From: an uncultured Corynebacterium sp.
GTDB lineage: Bacteria; Actinomycetota; Actinomycetes; Mycobacteriales; Mycobacteriaceae
Direction: 5' to 3'
Length of the DNA stretch: 63,420 nucleotides
NCBI RefSeq assembly: GCF_946222985.1
Contig: NZ_CAMIFY010000009.1
Location: 1 to 63,420, forward strand
A program made the translations under genes and the position numbers. Within the stretch, counting starts at the first letter, position 1. Every line of letters starts with the position of its first letter. This document shows, in pieces, positions 45,411 to 52,749 of the stretch. Below the pieces are notes generated by a model. It had not been told where the DNA came from, searched no databases, and saw only the letters and a program-made list of their open reading frames with translations.

Positions 45411-46475
45411 CTAAACGGGGATCTCGTCGTCGGCGTAACCCGTCGTGGGCCCTTCCGTGTTGGGCTTCCAGCCGAGGGCCGGCGCGACGTGTTTGGCGAA
45501 GGACTCCAGCAGGTGGAGGTTGTAGTCCACGCCGAGCTGCGAGGGGATGGTGAGCATGAGCGAATCGGCGCTCATCACCGCTTCATCGGCCTTGAGGGCC
45601 TCGATGAGCTGATCGGGCTCGCCGGCGTAGCTCTTGCCGAACGTCGAGCGGAAACCGTCGATCACGCCGATCTGGTCGCGGCCCTGGGCCTCGCGGATGA
45701 ACAGCTGGCGGTCCATGTCGTTCATGATCGGGAAGACGCTGCGGCTCACCGACACCCGCGGGGTGAACCCGTGGCCGGCCTCGCGGAACTTCGCGCGGTA
45801 GCGGGCGATCTGCTCGGCCTGCAGGGCGGCGAAGGAGTCGCCGGTGGCCTCGGTCAGCAGGGTGGAGCTCATGAGGTTCACGCCCTGCTCCGCCGCCCAC
45901 TCGGCCGTCTCGCGCGATCCCGCGCCCCACCAGATCCGCGACGCCAGCCCGGGGGAGTGCGGCTCGACGCGCAGGTGCTTGTTCGGCCCGAACTGGTCCG
46001 GGTCGGCGGTGGCCAGGCGCTCGCCCTTGATCGCGCGCATGAACAAGTCGAACTTCTCGCGCGCGATGTCCGCGCCGCGCGGGTCCGTCGAGCCGTGGTA
46101 GCCGAAGGTCTCCCAACCCCGCAGGGCCGGCTCCGGCGATCCGCGCGAGACGCCCAGGGCGACGCGGCCGTCGGAAAGCAGATCGAGTGCCGCGGCTTCC
46201 TCGGCGAAGTACAGGGGGTTCTCGTAGCGCATGTCCACGACGCCGGTGCCGACCTCGATGCGACTCGTGCGCGCCGCGATCGCCGACAGCAGCGGCATGG
46301 GCGACGCCGCCTGGCGGGCGAAGTGATGCACGCGGAAGAACGCGCCGTTGACGCCGATCTCGTCGGCGCCGACGGCCAGGTCGACCGCCTGGGTGAGCAT
46401 GTCGCGGGCGTCGTGACCGGAACCGGGGCCGCCGTAATGGCCGAAGGACAGGAATCCGAAAGACTTCATGTCCAT
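45411..46475 (-). CDS. LLM-class flavin-dependent monooxygenase (luciferase-like)
   Basis: A 354-residue TIM-barrel flavoenzyme of the bacterial-luciferase-like family, using reduced flavin and oxygen. Typical stretches are FRVHHFARQAASPMPLLSAIAARTSRIEVGTGV (in parts: VHHFARQA, IEVGTGV), then RVALGVSRGSPEPAL and IWWGAGSRETAEWAAEQGVNLM in parts. Substrate is unknown. A RosR-like half-site TTGTTGACA sits between the -10 (TAAATT, 46484-46489) and ATG 46475, and C. glutamicum RosR is reported to control flavin monooxygenase genes. ATG 46469 is the alternative start. Confidence 0.88.
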   Translation of the reverse strand: MDMKSFGFLSFGHYGGPGSGHDARDMLTQAVDLAVGADEIGVNGAFFRVHHFARQAASPMPLLSAIAARTSRIEVGTGVVDMRYENPLYFAEEAAALDLLSDGRVALGVSRGSPEPALRGWETFGYHGSTDPRGADIAREKFDLFMRAIKGERLATADPDQFGPNKHLRVEPHSPGLASRIWWGAGSRETAEWAAEQGVNLMSSTLLTEATGDSFAALQAEQIARYRAKFREAGHGFTPRVSVSRSVFPIMNDMDRQLFIREAQGRDQIGVIDGFRSTFGKSYAGEPDQLIEALKADEAVMSADSLMLTIPSQLGVDYNLHLLESFAKHVAPALGWKPNTEGPTTGYADDEIPV

Positions 46476-46489
46476 GTCAACAAAATTTA
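46472..46489 (-). promoter_or_regulatory. Promoter and RosR-like half-site of the flavin monooxygenase gene
   Basis: The minus strand reads TAAATT, then TTGTTGAC and ATG. TTGTTGACATG matches the first 11 positions of the RosR motif; the second half is degenerate. A bound repressor would block initiation directly. Confidence 0.5.
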
Positions 46490-46536
46490 CGGGGGCTTAT
46501 TCCCGCGCGCCCCCGGCTCGTTCTTGCCCAGCGGAC

Positions 46537-47256
46537 CTACACGGTCTTCTTCCTGGCTCGGATGACCACCAGCGCCAGCAGTCCGAGGGTGATCCACAGC
46601 AGGTACCGGTTGATCACGTCGACGACGTCGAGCACCTCGTCGCCGAAGGTGTGGCCCAGCCACATGAACAGGCCGTTGATGGCGAGCACGCTGAGCACGT
46701 TGAGCACCATCACCAGGCCCAGCCCGACCTTGAGCAACCCGGCGATGGCGTTGAGGATCGTCCCCGGCACCGGACCCGGGGCGTAGCTCAGCGGCAGCAG
46801 CCCGAGGACGATCGCCTTGGTCTTGCCGGTCTCGCGCTTGACGGCCCGCTTGAAGAACCGGTGCGCCCGCGGCATGTACTGCAGCGACAGGTCGATGAAC
46901 TCCATGCCCCACCGCCGGCCCATCAGCCAGTAGATGGGCACGAACTTCAGCGCGCCGACGAGCGTCGCCGCCAGGTACACCCACCACGTGCCGTTGCCCA
47001 CCGAGGCGTTGGCGCCGGAGACGGTGGCGCTGGTGTAGCCGCCGACCATCAGCGCGTAGGCCAGGGGATGCGACAGCAGGTAGGCGCGCATGGCCAGCAG
47101 CGCCATCGAATAGACGCCCATGGCCATCAAGGCGACGAAGAGCACCTTGTCCAGCGGTTCCGGGTCCTTCAGGAACGACGGCATCTCCGGTTCGTCGCGC
47201 CGCGCGTCGACCGGATCCCGCTCACCGTCGATCGGATCCTTCCGCTGTTCGTTCAC
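46537..47256 (-). CDS. DedA-like integral membrane protein (tentative)
   Basis: A 239-residue membrane protein with a charged 30-residue cytoplasmic N-terminus and five or six predicted helices. The central VGALKFVPIYWLMGRRWGMEF and the PGPVPGTILNAIAGLLKVGLG segment resemble the re-entrant loops of DedA/VTT proteins, which act as lipid flippases. Similarity is by pattern only. The start is GTG 47256, with TAGTGT 7 nt upstream indicating a leaderless message. Confidence 0.7.
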   Translation of the reverse strand: MNEQRKDPIDGERDPVDARRDEPEMPSFLKDPEPLDKVLFVALMAMGVYSMALLAMRAYLLSHPLAYALMVGGYTSATVSGANASVGNGTWWVYLAATLVGALKFVPIYWLMGRRWGMEFIDLSLQYMPRAHRFFKRAVKRETGKTKAIVLGLLPLSYAPGPVPGTILNAIAGLLKVGLGLVMVLNVLSVLAINGLFMWLGHTFGDEVLDVVDVINRYLLWITLGLLALVVIRARKKTV

Positions 47257-47263
47257 GCGTCCG

Positions 47264-47269
47264 ACACTA
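47264..47269 (-). promoter_or_regulatory. Leaderless -10 of the DedA-like gene
   Basis: On the minus strand TAGTGT is followed by CGGACGC and the GTG at 47256. Confidence 0.55.
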
Positions 47270-47272
47270 GCC

Positions 47273-47310
47273 GACGCCCCGGCGCCGCATGGTGCGGGCG
47301 CCGGGGCGTC
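47273..47310 (-). terminator. Hairpin after methylmalonyl-CoA epimerase gene
   Basis: GACGCCCCGGCGCC (47273-47286) pairs with GGCGCCGGGGCGTC (47297-47310), 14 perfect pairs. It lies just beyond the minus-strand epimerase gene and before the DedA-like promoter. No T-tract follows on the minus strand. Confidence 0.6.
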
Positions 47311-47331
47311 GTCAAGCGAAAAACCGTCGAA

Positions 47332-47784
47332 CTACTTCGCCGGCTCGACGAGTTCGAGCAGGACGCCGCCGGCGTCCTTGGGGTGGACGAAGTTGATGCG
47401 GGAGCCGGCGGTGCCGCTCTTCGGGGTTTCGTAGAGCACGCGGGTGCCCTGCTCCTTCAGGTGGGCCATCAGGGCGTCCATGTCGGTGACGCGCAGGGCG
47501 TACTGCTGGATGCCGGGGCCCTTCTTGTCCAGGTACTTCGCGATCGTCGACTCGTCGTTGAGCGGCGCGAGGATCTGCACCAGGGTGCCGCCCTCGTTCT
47601 TCTGCGCCGGACCGAGCATGGCCTCGCGCACGCCCTGCTCTTCGTTGACTTCCTCGTGGTAGTTCACGAAACCCATGTTGGCGCGGTACCACTCGACGGC
47701 GGCGTCGAAGTCGGGCACCGCGATGCCGACGTGGTCGACGTGCGTGACGAAGTTGTGGGGGACCGTGACGTTGTTGTCGCTCAT
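47332..47784 (-). CDS. mce: Methylmalonyl-CoA epimerase
   Basis: A 150-residue vicinal-oxygen-chelate enzyme interconverting (R)- and (S)-methylmalonyl-CoA in propionate metabolism. Metal ligands are recognisable in the first His of HVDHVGIAVPDFDAA and the Glu of VLLELVEP; the middle Q of GGTLVQILAPL and HP in INFVHPKDAGG fit the family. No mutAB is nearby. The start is ATG 47784; a leaderless-type -10 (TATCCT) lies 7 nt upstream, though that spacer, GGAGGGC, could also serve as a ribosome binding site. Confidence 0.92.
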   Translation of the reverse strand: MSDNNVTVPHNFVTHVDHVGIAVPDFDAAVEWYRANMGFVNYHEEVNEEQGVREAMLGPAQKNEGGTLVQILAPLNDESTIAKYLDKKGPGIQQYALRVTDMDALMAHLKEQGTRVLYETPKSGTAGSRINFVHPKDAGGVLLELVEPAK

Positions 47785-47791
47785 GCCCTCC

Positions 47792-47797
47792 AGGATA
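47792..47797 (-). promoter_or_regulatory. -10 of the epimerase gene
   Basis: On the minus strand TATCCT is followed by GGAGGGC and ATG 47784. Confidence 0.55.
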
Positions 47798-47849
47798 CGG
47801 CGTTGCGCAGGCACGGCGGCGGGCCCTCCACCCACTCGTGCGGGGGCGC

Positions 47850-47855
47850 TACCCT
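47850..47855 (+). promoter_or_regulatory. Leaderless -10 of the thiamine-binding protein gene
   Basis: TACCCT is followed by GGGGCC and ATG 47862. Confidence 0.6.
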
Positions 47856-47861
47856 GGGGCC

Positions 47862-48161
47862 ATGATCGTCGCATTTTCCGTCGCCCCCGCGTCCGCCGAT
47901 CCCGACGAGGGCATGTCCGCCGCCGTCGCCGAGGCGATTCGCGTCGTCCGCGAGTCGGGCCTGCCCAACGAGACCAACTCGATGTTCACCCTCGTCGAAG
48001 GCGAGTGGGACGAGGTGATGGACGTGGTCAAGCGCGCCACCGAGGCGGTGTCGTCGGTCGCGCCGCGCACGTCGCTGGTGCTCAAGGCCGACATCCGTCC
48101 CGGGTACGAGGGGCAGTTGGCCGCGAAGGTCGATGCCGTCGAGCGCAGACTGTCCGAGTAG
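47862..48161 (+). CDS. MTH1187-family thiamine-binding protein
   Basis: A 99-residue ferredoxin-like-fold protein of the DUF77/MTH1187 family, members of which bind thiamine-related ligands. The pattern MSAAVAEAIRVVRESGLPNETNSMFTLVEGEWDEVM (in parts: IRVVRESGL, TLVEGEWDEV) covers the whole domain, ending with the long helix KVDAVERRLSE. ATG 47862 is preferred to one at 47838 because a -10 ends 6 nt before it. Confidence 0.85.
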   Translation: MIVAFSVAPASADPDEGMSAAVAEAIRVVRESGLPNETNSMFTLVEGEWDEVMDVVKRATEAVSSVAPRTSLVLKADIRPGYEGQLAAKVDAVERRLSE

Positions 48162-48294
48162 ACGCGATGCGGTCGCCCCGGCGTTGCTTTGCGACGCTCC
48201 GGTGCCCCGGCCCGATCGTTTTTCCCGTCTCGTTCACGTCGACGATTTCGTCCATTCCCCACTCAGTTCATTCCCCCGTCACATTCCACGACGT

Positions 48295-48300
48295 TAGGAT
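48295..48300 (+). promoter_or_regulatory. -10 of the CnoX-like gene
   Basis: TAGGAT lies 9 nt before ATG 48310, giving a leader of at most a few nucleotides. Confidence 0.5.
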
Positions 48301-48309
48301 CCCATCTCC

Positions 48310-49323
48310 ATGACGCACGCCCACGGCCACTCCCACGGCCACTCGCACGCCGGCCACCGCGAATGCTCCACGCCTCCGCCGCCGCCGGGCACCGTCGACC
48401 TCGAGGCGCTCAAGCGCGAGGCCGACGCCCGCGCCGAGGCCGAGCGCCGCATCTCCGACCAGGGCGACGGCCTGTCGCCGATCGTCGACGTCACGCCCGA
48501 CAACTTCGAGCCCGAGGTCGTCATCCGCTCCGAGCAGGTGCCGGTGGTCGTGCTGATCGGCTCGGCCGGCGCACCGGATTCGGTGCGGTTGCGCATGGAG
48601 CTGGAGGAGATGGTCCGCGCGGCCGGCCTGAACTGGCTGCTGGCGTGGGTCGACGCGGACACGCAGATGGACGTCGCCCGGGCCTTCGGCGTGCAGGCGC
48701 TGCCGACGGTGGTGGGCGTGGCGATGGGCCAGCCCATCGGCCAGTTCGTCGGCGAGCAGACCCGCGACTACCTCGACCAGTGGATCGAGGCGGTCCTCGA
48801 CGCGACGAAGGGGCGCCTCAAGGGCCTGCCCGCGGGGACCCGCATGATGGGCGAGGACGAGCGCGGACCCGTCGACGGCGACGAGTCCGCCATGAAGCCG
48901 CCGACCGACGACCCGCGCCTCGAGCAAGCCGAGGAGAAGCTCAACGAGGGCGACTTCGACGGTGCGGTGGCCGTCTACGACGAGATCCTCAAGTCCGAGC
49001 CGGCCAACGCCGAACTCAAGGCCGCGCGCACGAACATCGCGTTCCTCGCCCGCGCCCAGAAGATCGACCGGTCGTCCGACCCCGTCGCCCGCGCCGACGC
49101 CGACCCGGCCAACGTCGAGTTGGCGCTGGAGGCCGCCGACGTCGAGATGCTCGTCGGCGACCCGTCGCTGGCGCTCGAGAGATTGCTGACCCTGCTGCCG
49201 ACGGTCTTCGGCGACGACCGCGAATCCGTCAAGGCTCGTCTGCTCGACCTGCTGCAGCTGTTCGACGCCGCCGATCCCGTCGCCCTCGACGCCCGCCGCC
49301 GGATGGCCAGCGCGCTGTTCTAG
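48310..49323 (+). CDS. CnoX/YbbN-like thioredoxin-fold TPR co-chaperone
   Basis: A 337-residue protein: a His-rich N-terminus (THAHGHSHGHSHAGH, residues 2-16), a linker, a thioredoxin-like domain (about 55-165) and a TPR region (about 200-337, LEQAEEKLNEGDFDGAVAVYDEIL in part). In E. coli CnoX protects unfolded proteins and hands them to GroEL. The usual CxxC of thioredoxin is replaced by AGAPDS, so it cannot act as a disulfide oxidoreductase; Cys19 is the only cysteine near the His tract. The His repeat suggests metal binding and is not part of the usual family. Confidence 0.85.
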   Translation: MTHAHGHSHGHSHAGHRECSTPPPPPGTVDLEALKREADARAEAERRISDQGDGLSPIVDVTPDNFEPEVVIRSEQVPVVVLIGSAGAPDSVRLRMELEEMVRAAGLNWLLAWVDADTQMDVARAFGVQALPTVVGVAMGQPIGQFVGEQTRDYLDQWIEAVLDATKGRLKGLPAGTRMMGEDERGPVDGDESAMKPPTDDPRLEQAEEKLNEGDFDGAVAVYDEILKSEPANAELKAARTNIAFLARAQKIDRSSDPVARADADPANVELALEAADVEMLVGDPSLALERLLTLLPTVFGDDRESVKARLLDLLQLFDAADPVALDARRRMASALF

Positions 49324-49338
49324 GGCGGGGAGGAGGCG

Positions 49339-49602
49339 TCAGAACGCCAACAGGGCGATCGCGGGGGAGACGAACGCCAGCGACCCGGCGACGAGCAGAT
49401 CGGGGTGCCGGGCCCGGGTGCCCAGCGAGATGACCGTCAACGCGATGACGATGGTGCCGACGACCGGGATCCACGGTCCCGCACCGTTGGAGCCGAACAC
49501 GTGGTTCTTCCATGCCCAGGCGAGCAGGAACGCCACCGCCGTCAACGCCCACCCGAGGAGGCGGGCGCGGTTGGTCGGGGCCGGGCCAGGTTGATGGGTC
49601 AT
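49339..49602 (-). CDS. Small hypothetical membrane protein (paralogue of the next gene)
   Basis: An 87-residue protein with three hydrophobic segments. It resembles its upstream neighbour (49607-49870) in length, in the opening RxxGWAL and in the C-terminal (L)PDLxxAxxLAxxSPxI pattern, so the pair arose by duplication. Four nt separate them, indicating one transcript. No function recognised. Confidence 0.65.
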   Translation of the reverse strand: MTHQPGPAPTNRARLLGWALTAVAFLLAWAWKNHVFGSNGAGPWIPVVGTIVIALTVISLGTRARHPDLLVAGSLAFVSPAIALLAF

Positions 49603-49606
49603 GTCG

Positions 49607-49870
49607 TCATCCCGCCGCGAAATCGGGGGCCCACCACACCGGGATCATGATCGGCGACATCGCCGCGAGGAACGCCGCCGCCCACAGGTCCGGGAGCCGG
49701 AGGCGCACCGCCCCGACCACGGAGACCGCGACGCAGACGATGATCGTCGCCGCGGCGACCGGCACGACCCAACCGGCGGCGTCCCCGAGACTCCACAACA
49801 GCAGTACGGCCGCGTAGCCGACGGCCACGAGGGCCCAGCCGGTGAAGCGTGCCGCGCGTTCACGTTCCAT
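49607..49870 (-). CDS. Small hypothetical membrane protein
   Basis: An 87-residue protein with three predicted membrane segments, first of a tandem pair. A leaderless -10 (TAGGGT, 49877-49882) lies 6 nt before ATG 49870. Function unknown. Confidence 0.68.
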   Translation of the reverse strand: MERERAARFTGWALVAVGYAAVLLLWSLGDAAGWVVPVAAATIIVCVAVSVVGAVRLRLPDLWAAAFLAAMSPIMIPVWWAPDFAAG

Positions 49871-49876
49871 GTGGTC

Positions 49877-49882
49877 ACCCTA
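49877..49882 (-). promoter_or_regulatory. Leaderless -10 of the small membrane protein pair
   Basis: On the minus strand TAGGGT is followed by GACCAC and ATG 49870. Confidence 0.6.
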
Positions 49883-49934
49883 TGCCATCCATCGGGTTCC
49901 GTGCTTACTTTTCCTCCTGGGCCTTCTAAGCCAC

Positions 49935-50357
49935 CTACGCCTCTTGGCGCGTGTACGGCCAATCCCCGGGGGCGACGAAATACCAGACGGTCGCCATGAT
50001 CGCGGCCACGGAAATCGTCAACGCCGCGCCCAACGCCAACTGAATCGCCCAGTGACGTTCGCGGAACCAGGCCTCGGAAGCGTCGTAAAGCCTGGCGAGC
50101 CTCACGTTGAGTCGACGCATCGGCGGATGCACCAGCGACAGCAACCCGAGCGAAATGAAGATCAGCAACCAGCCCGGCGCCGGCGTCGGCAAGATGACGA
50201 TGCCGACGATGAGCAGGCAGAACCCCAGCACCAGGATCACCGGGGACAGGAAAGCGCCGTACCAGGTCGCCCGCATCTTCGCGTGACGATCGGCCATTCT
50301 GGCCATCATCCCGGTGATGCGCGCCTCCATGGTGCGGCGCTGCTGCGTTTCCGTCAT
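49935..50357 (-). CDS. PGPGW-domain transmembrane protein
   Basis: A 140-residue protein with three membrane helices. The ILPTPAPGWLLIFISLGLLSL segment (in part) fits the PGPGW family of actinobacterial membrane proteins of unknown function. The N-terminal 30 residues are basic and Met-rich; MEARITGMMARMA could offer later starts. It follows glgB (stop at 50394) in the same orientation with a 37-nt gap, so it may be the last gene of the glgE-glgB transcript. Confidence 0.75.
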   Translation of the reverse strand: MTETQQRRTMEARITGMMARMADRHAKMRATWYGAFLSPVILVLGFCLLIVGIVILPTPAPGWLLIFISLGLLSLVHPPMRRLNVRLARLYDASEAWFRERHWAIQLALGAALTISVAAIMATVWYFVAPGDWPYTRQEA

Positions 50358-50393
50358 CGGCGTGGTCGGACCTGAATCCGGGGGAGTCGGGGA

Positions 50394-52589
50394 TCAGCCC
50401 TCGTGGCGGAACCAGATCGCGGTGTTGGCCGGCAGGGTCAGTTCGATGGACTGATCCTGGCCGTTCCAGCCCTGCGGCTCCGAATCCAGCGTGCCGTTGA
50501 GTCCGTAGTGGGAGCCGGCGTAGCGCTCGTCGTTGGAGTTGAGCACCTCGCGCCACCGGCCCGCGCGCGGGACGCCGATGCGGTAGCGCTCCTGCGTCGC
50601 GCCCGACAGGTTGAACACGCACGCCAGCGCGGTGCCGTCGGTGCCGTACCGGACGAAGGACACCACGCCGTTGGTCGAGTCGTCGGCGTTGATCCACGCG
50701 AAGCCCTCCGGGCGGTCGTCCTGCGACCACAGCGCGTTGGAGTCGGCGTAGATCGCGTTGAGGTCCTTGACCAGCAACTGGATGCCGCGGTGGAACTCAC
50801 CGCCCCAACCCTCGAGGTTGTCCCACGCGATCGACTCGTCGTGGTTCCACTCGCGGTTCTGGCCCAGATCCTGGCCCTGGAACAGCAACTGCTTGCCCGG
50901 GTGGCCCCACATGAACGACAGCAGAGTGCGCAAGCCGGCGGCCTTGTTCCAGTCGTCGCCGGGCATGCGCTCCCACAGGGAACCCTTGCCGTGGACGACC
51001 TCGTCATGGCTGAACGGGAGGATGAACTTCTCGGAGTAGGCGTAGACCATCGCGAAGGTGACCTCGTGATGGTGGTACGAGCGGTGGATCGGATCCTTGG
51101 CGAAGTACTCCAGGGTGTCGTTCATCCAGCCCATGTTCCACTTCATGTCGAAGCCCAGGCCGCCGCCGTCGGTCGGTGCGGTCACGCCCGGCCACGAGGT
51201 GGACTCCTCCGCGATGGTGAGGAAGCCCGGGTGGTGCTTGTGCACGGTGGCGTTGAACTCCTGCAGGAACTGCATCGCGTCGAGGTTCTCGCGGCCGCCG
51301 TACTGGTTGGGCAGCCACTCGCCCTCGTTGCGGGAGTAGTCGAGGTAGAGCATCGACGCCACGGCGTCGACGCGCAGGCCGTCGATGTGGAACTCCTCGG
51401 CCCAGTACAGGGCGTTGGCGTAGAGGAAGTTGCGCACCTCGTTGCGGCCGAAGTCGAAGACGTAGGTGCCCCAGTCCTTCTGCTCGCCGCGGCGCCAGTC
51501 GGGGTGCTCGTAGCAGGCGGTGCCGTCGAAGCGGGCCAGGGCCCAGTCGTCCTTGGGGAAGTGGCCCGGGACCCAGTCGACGATGACGCCGATGCCGGCG
51601 GCGTGGAAGGCGTCGATGAGCGCGCGCAGCTGGTCCGGGGACCCGAAGCGGCTGGTCGGCGCGTAGTAGGAGGTGACCTGGTAGCCCCAGGAGCCGGTGA
51701 ACGGGTGCTCGGCGACGGGCATGAACTCCACGTGCGTGTAGCCCATGTCGACGACGTAGCGCACCAGCTGCTCGGCGAGGACCTCGAAGGACAGGCCCTG
51801 CTTCCACGAGCCCAGGTGGACCTCGTAGATGCTCATCGGCTGCGCCTGCCAGTCGGTCGTCGACCGCTTGGCCATCCACAGCTCGTCGCGCCATTCGTAG
51901 TCGGACTCGGCGACGATCGACCCCGTCGCCGGCGGCACCTCGGTGGCATGGGCCATCGGGTCGGCCTTGTCGCGGCGGTGGCCCTCGGGAGTGGTGATGG
52001 CGAACTTGTAGACGTCGCCGGCCTCGACCCCGGGGATGAAGACCTCCCACACGCCGGTGCCGCCCATCGAGCGCATCGGGTACTGGGCGCCGTTCCACAT
52101 GCAGAAATCGCCGACGACGGCGACGCCCTTGGCGTTGGGGGCCCACACGGAGAAGGACACGCCGCTGACGGGGCCCATCTCGGTGTCGTAGGTGCGGACG
52201 CGGGCGCCGAGGGCCTCCCACAGGCGCTCGTGGCGGCCCTCGCCGATGAGGTGCAGGTCGCCCTCGCCGACGGTGGGCAGGAAGCGGTAGCCGTCGGCGC
52301 GCTCGGTTTGCGACCCGTCGGCCCACGTGACGCGGAGGCGGTAGTCGAAGTCGTCGCCGCCGGGGATCAGCGCCGCCCACACGTCGTCGCCGACCGGCTC
52401 GGCCTCGAACTCGCCGCGCGTGGTCGCCACCGTCACCGCCGTCGCCCCGAAGATGCGCCGGCGCACGATCGTGTCGCCGTCGATCACGTGCGCGCCGTAG
52501 AACGCGTGGGGATCGTGGTGGGCGCATCCGTGGAGACGTTCCATGTCTCCGGCCGGAATGGTCAGGCGCGGGTCGGTGGGGGCGCTCAT
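50394..52589 (-). CDS. glgB: 1,4-alpha-glucan branching enzyme
   Basis: A 731-residue GH13 enzyme that introduces alpha-1,6 branches. It has an N-terminal N1/CBM48 region, then the catalytic barrel: EVHLGSW, the nucleophile Asp in DGLRVDAVASMLYLDY, the acid/base Glu in LTIAEESTSWPGV and FILPFSHDEVVHGKG. ATG 52589 has GGAAGGA about 6-12 nt upstream. It lies downstream of glgE, the usual GlgE-pathway pairing in mycobacteria and corynebacteria. Confidence 0.96.
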   Translation of the reverse strand: MSAPTDPRLTIPAGDMERLHGCAHHDPHAFYGAHVIDGDTIVRRRIFGATAVTVATTRGEFEAEPVGDDVWAALIPGGDDFDYRLRVTWADGSQTERADGYRFLPTVGEGDLHLIGEGRHERLWEALGARVRTYDTEMGPVSGVSFSVWAPNAKGVAVVGDFCMWNGAQYPMRSMGGTGVWEVFIPGVEAGDVYKFAITTPEGHRRDKADPMAHATEVPPATGSIVAESDYEWRDELWMAKRSTTDWQAQPMSIYEVHLGSWKQGLSFEVLAEQLVRYVVDMGYTHVEFMPVAEHPFTGSWGYQVTSYYAPTSRFGSPDQLRALIDAFHAAGIGVIVDWVPGHFPKDDWALARFDGTACYEHPDWRRGEQKDWGTYVFDFGRNEVRNFLYANALYWAEEFHIDGLRVDAVASMLYLDYSRNEGEWLPNQYGGRENLDAMQFLQEFNATVHKHHPGFLTIAEESTSWPGVTAPTDGGGLGFDMKWNMGWMNDTLEYFAKDPIHRSYHHHEVTFAMVYAYSEKFILPFSHDEVVHGKGSLWERMPGDDWNKAAGLRTLLSFMWGHPGKQLLFQGQDLGQNREWNHDESIAWDNLEGWGGEFHRGIQLLVKDLNAIYADSNALWSQDDRPEGFAWINADDSTNGVVSFVRYGTDGTALACVFNLSGATQERYRIGVPRAGRWREVLNSNDERYAGSHYGLNGTLDSEPQGWNGQDQSIELTLPANTAIWFRHEG

Positions 52590-52749
52590 GGCGGTCCTTC
52601 CAGGTCGAAACCGGGTCGTGCGTCGGTGATCGACGATCGTCGTTCGTGCGGGTTCGTTCGTGCGGTTCGCGGGGAGGCTTTGCGACGGCCACCCGTCACC
52701 AGCGTAGGCGCGTGCGCCCGGGGCAGGGGCGGGGCCGACCCCCGCCGCC
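52590..52749 (-). repeat. glgE-glgB intergenic region with short direct repeats
   Basis: This 160-nt gap holds the 11-mer CGTTCGTGCGG twice (52641-52651 and 52655-52665). No gene or clear promoter is seen apart from the glgB ribosome binding site. Confidence 0.35.

Noticed and set aside
52641..52665. Short direct repeats between glgE and glgB as possible insertion footprints
   Set aside because: Only two 11-nt copies with no terminal inverted repeats or target duplication.
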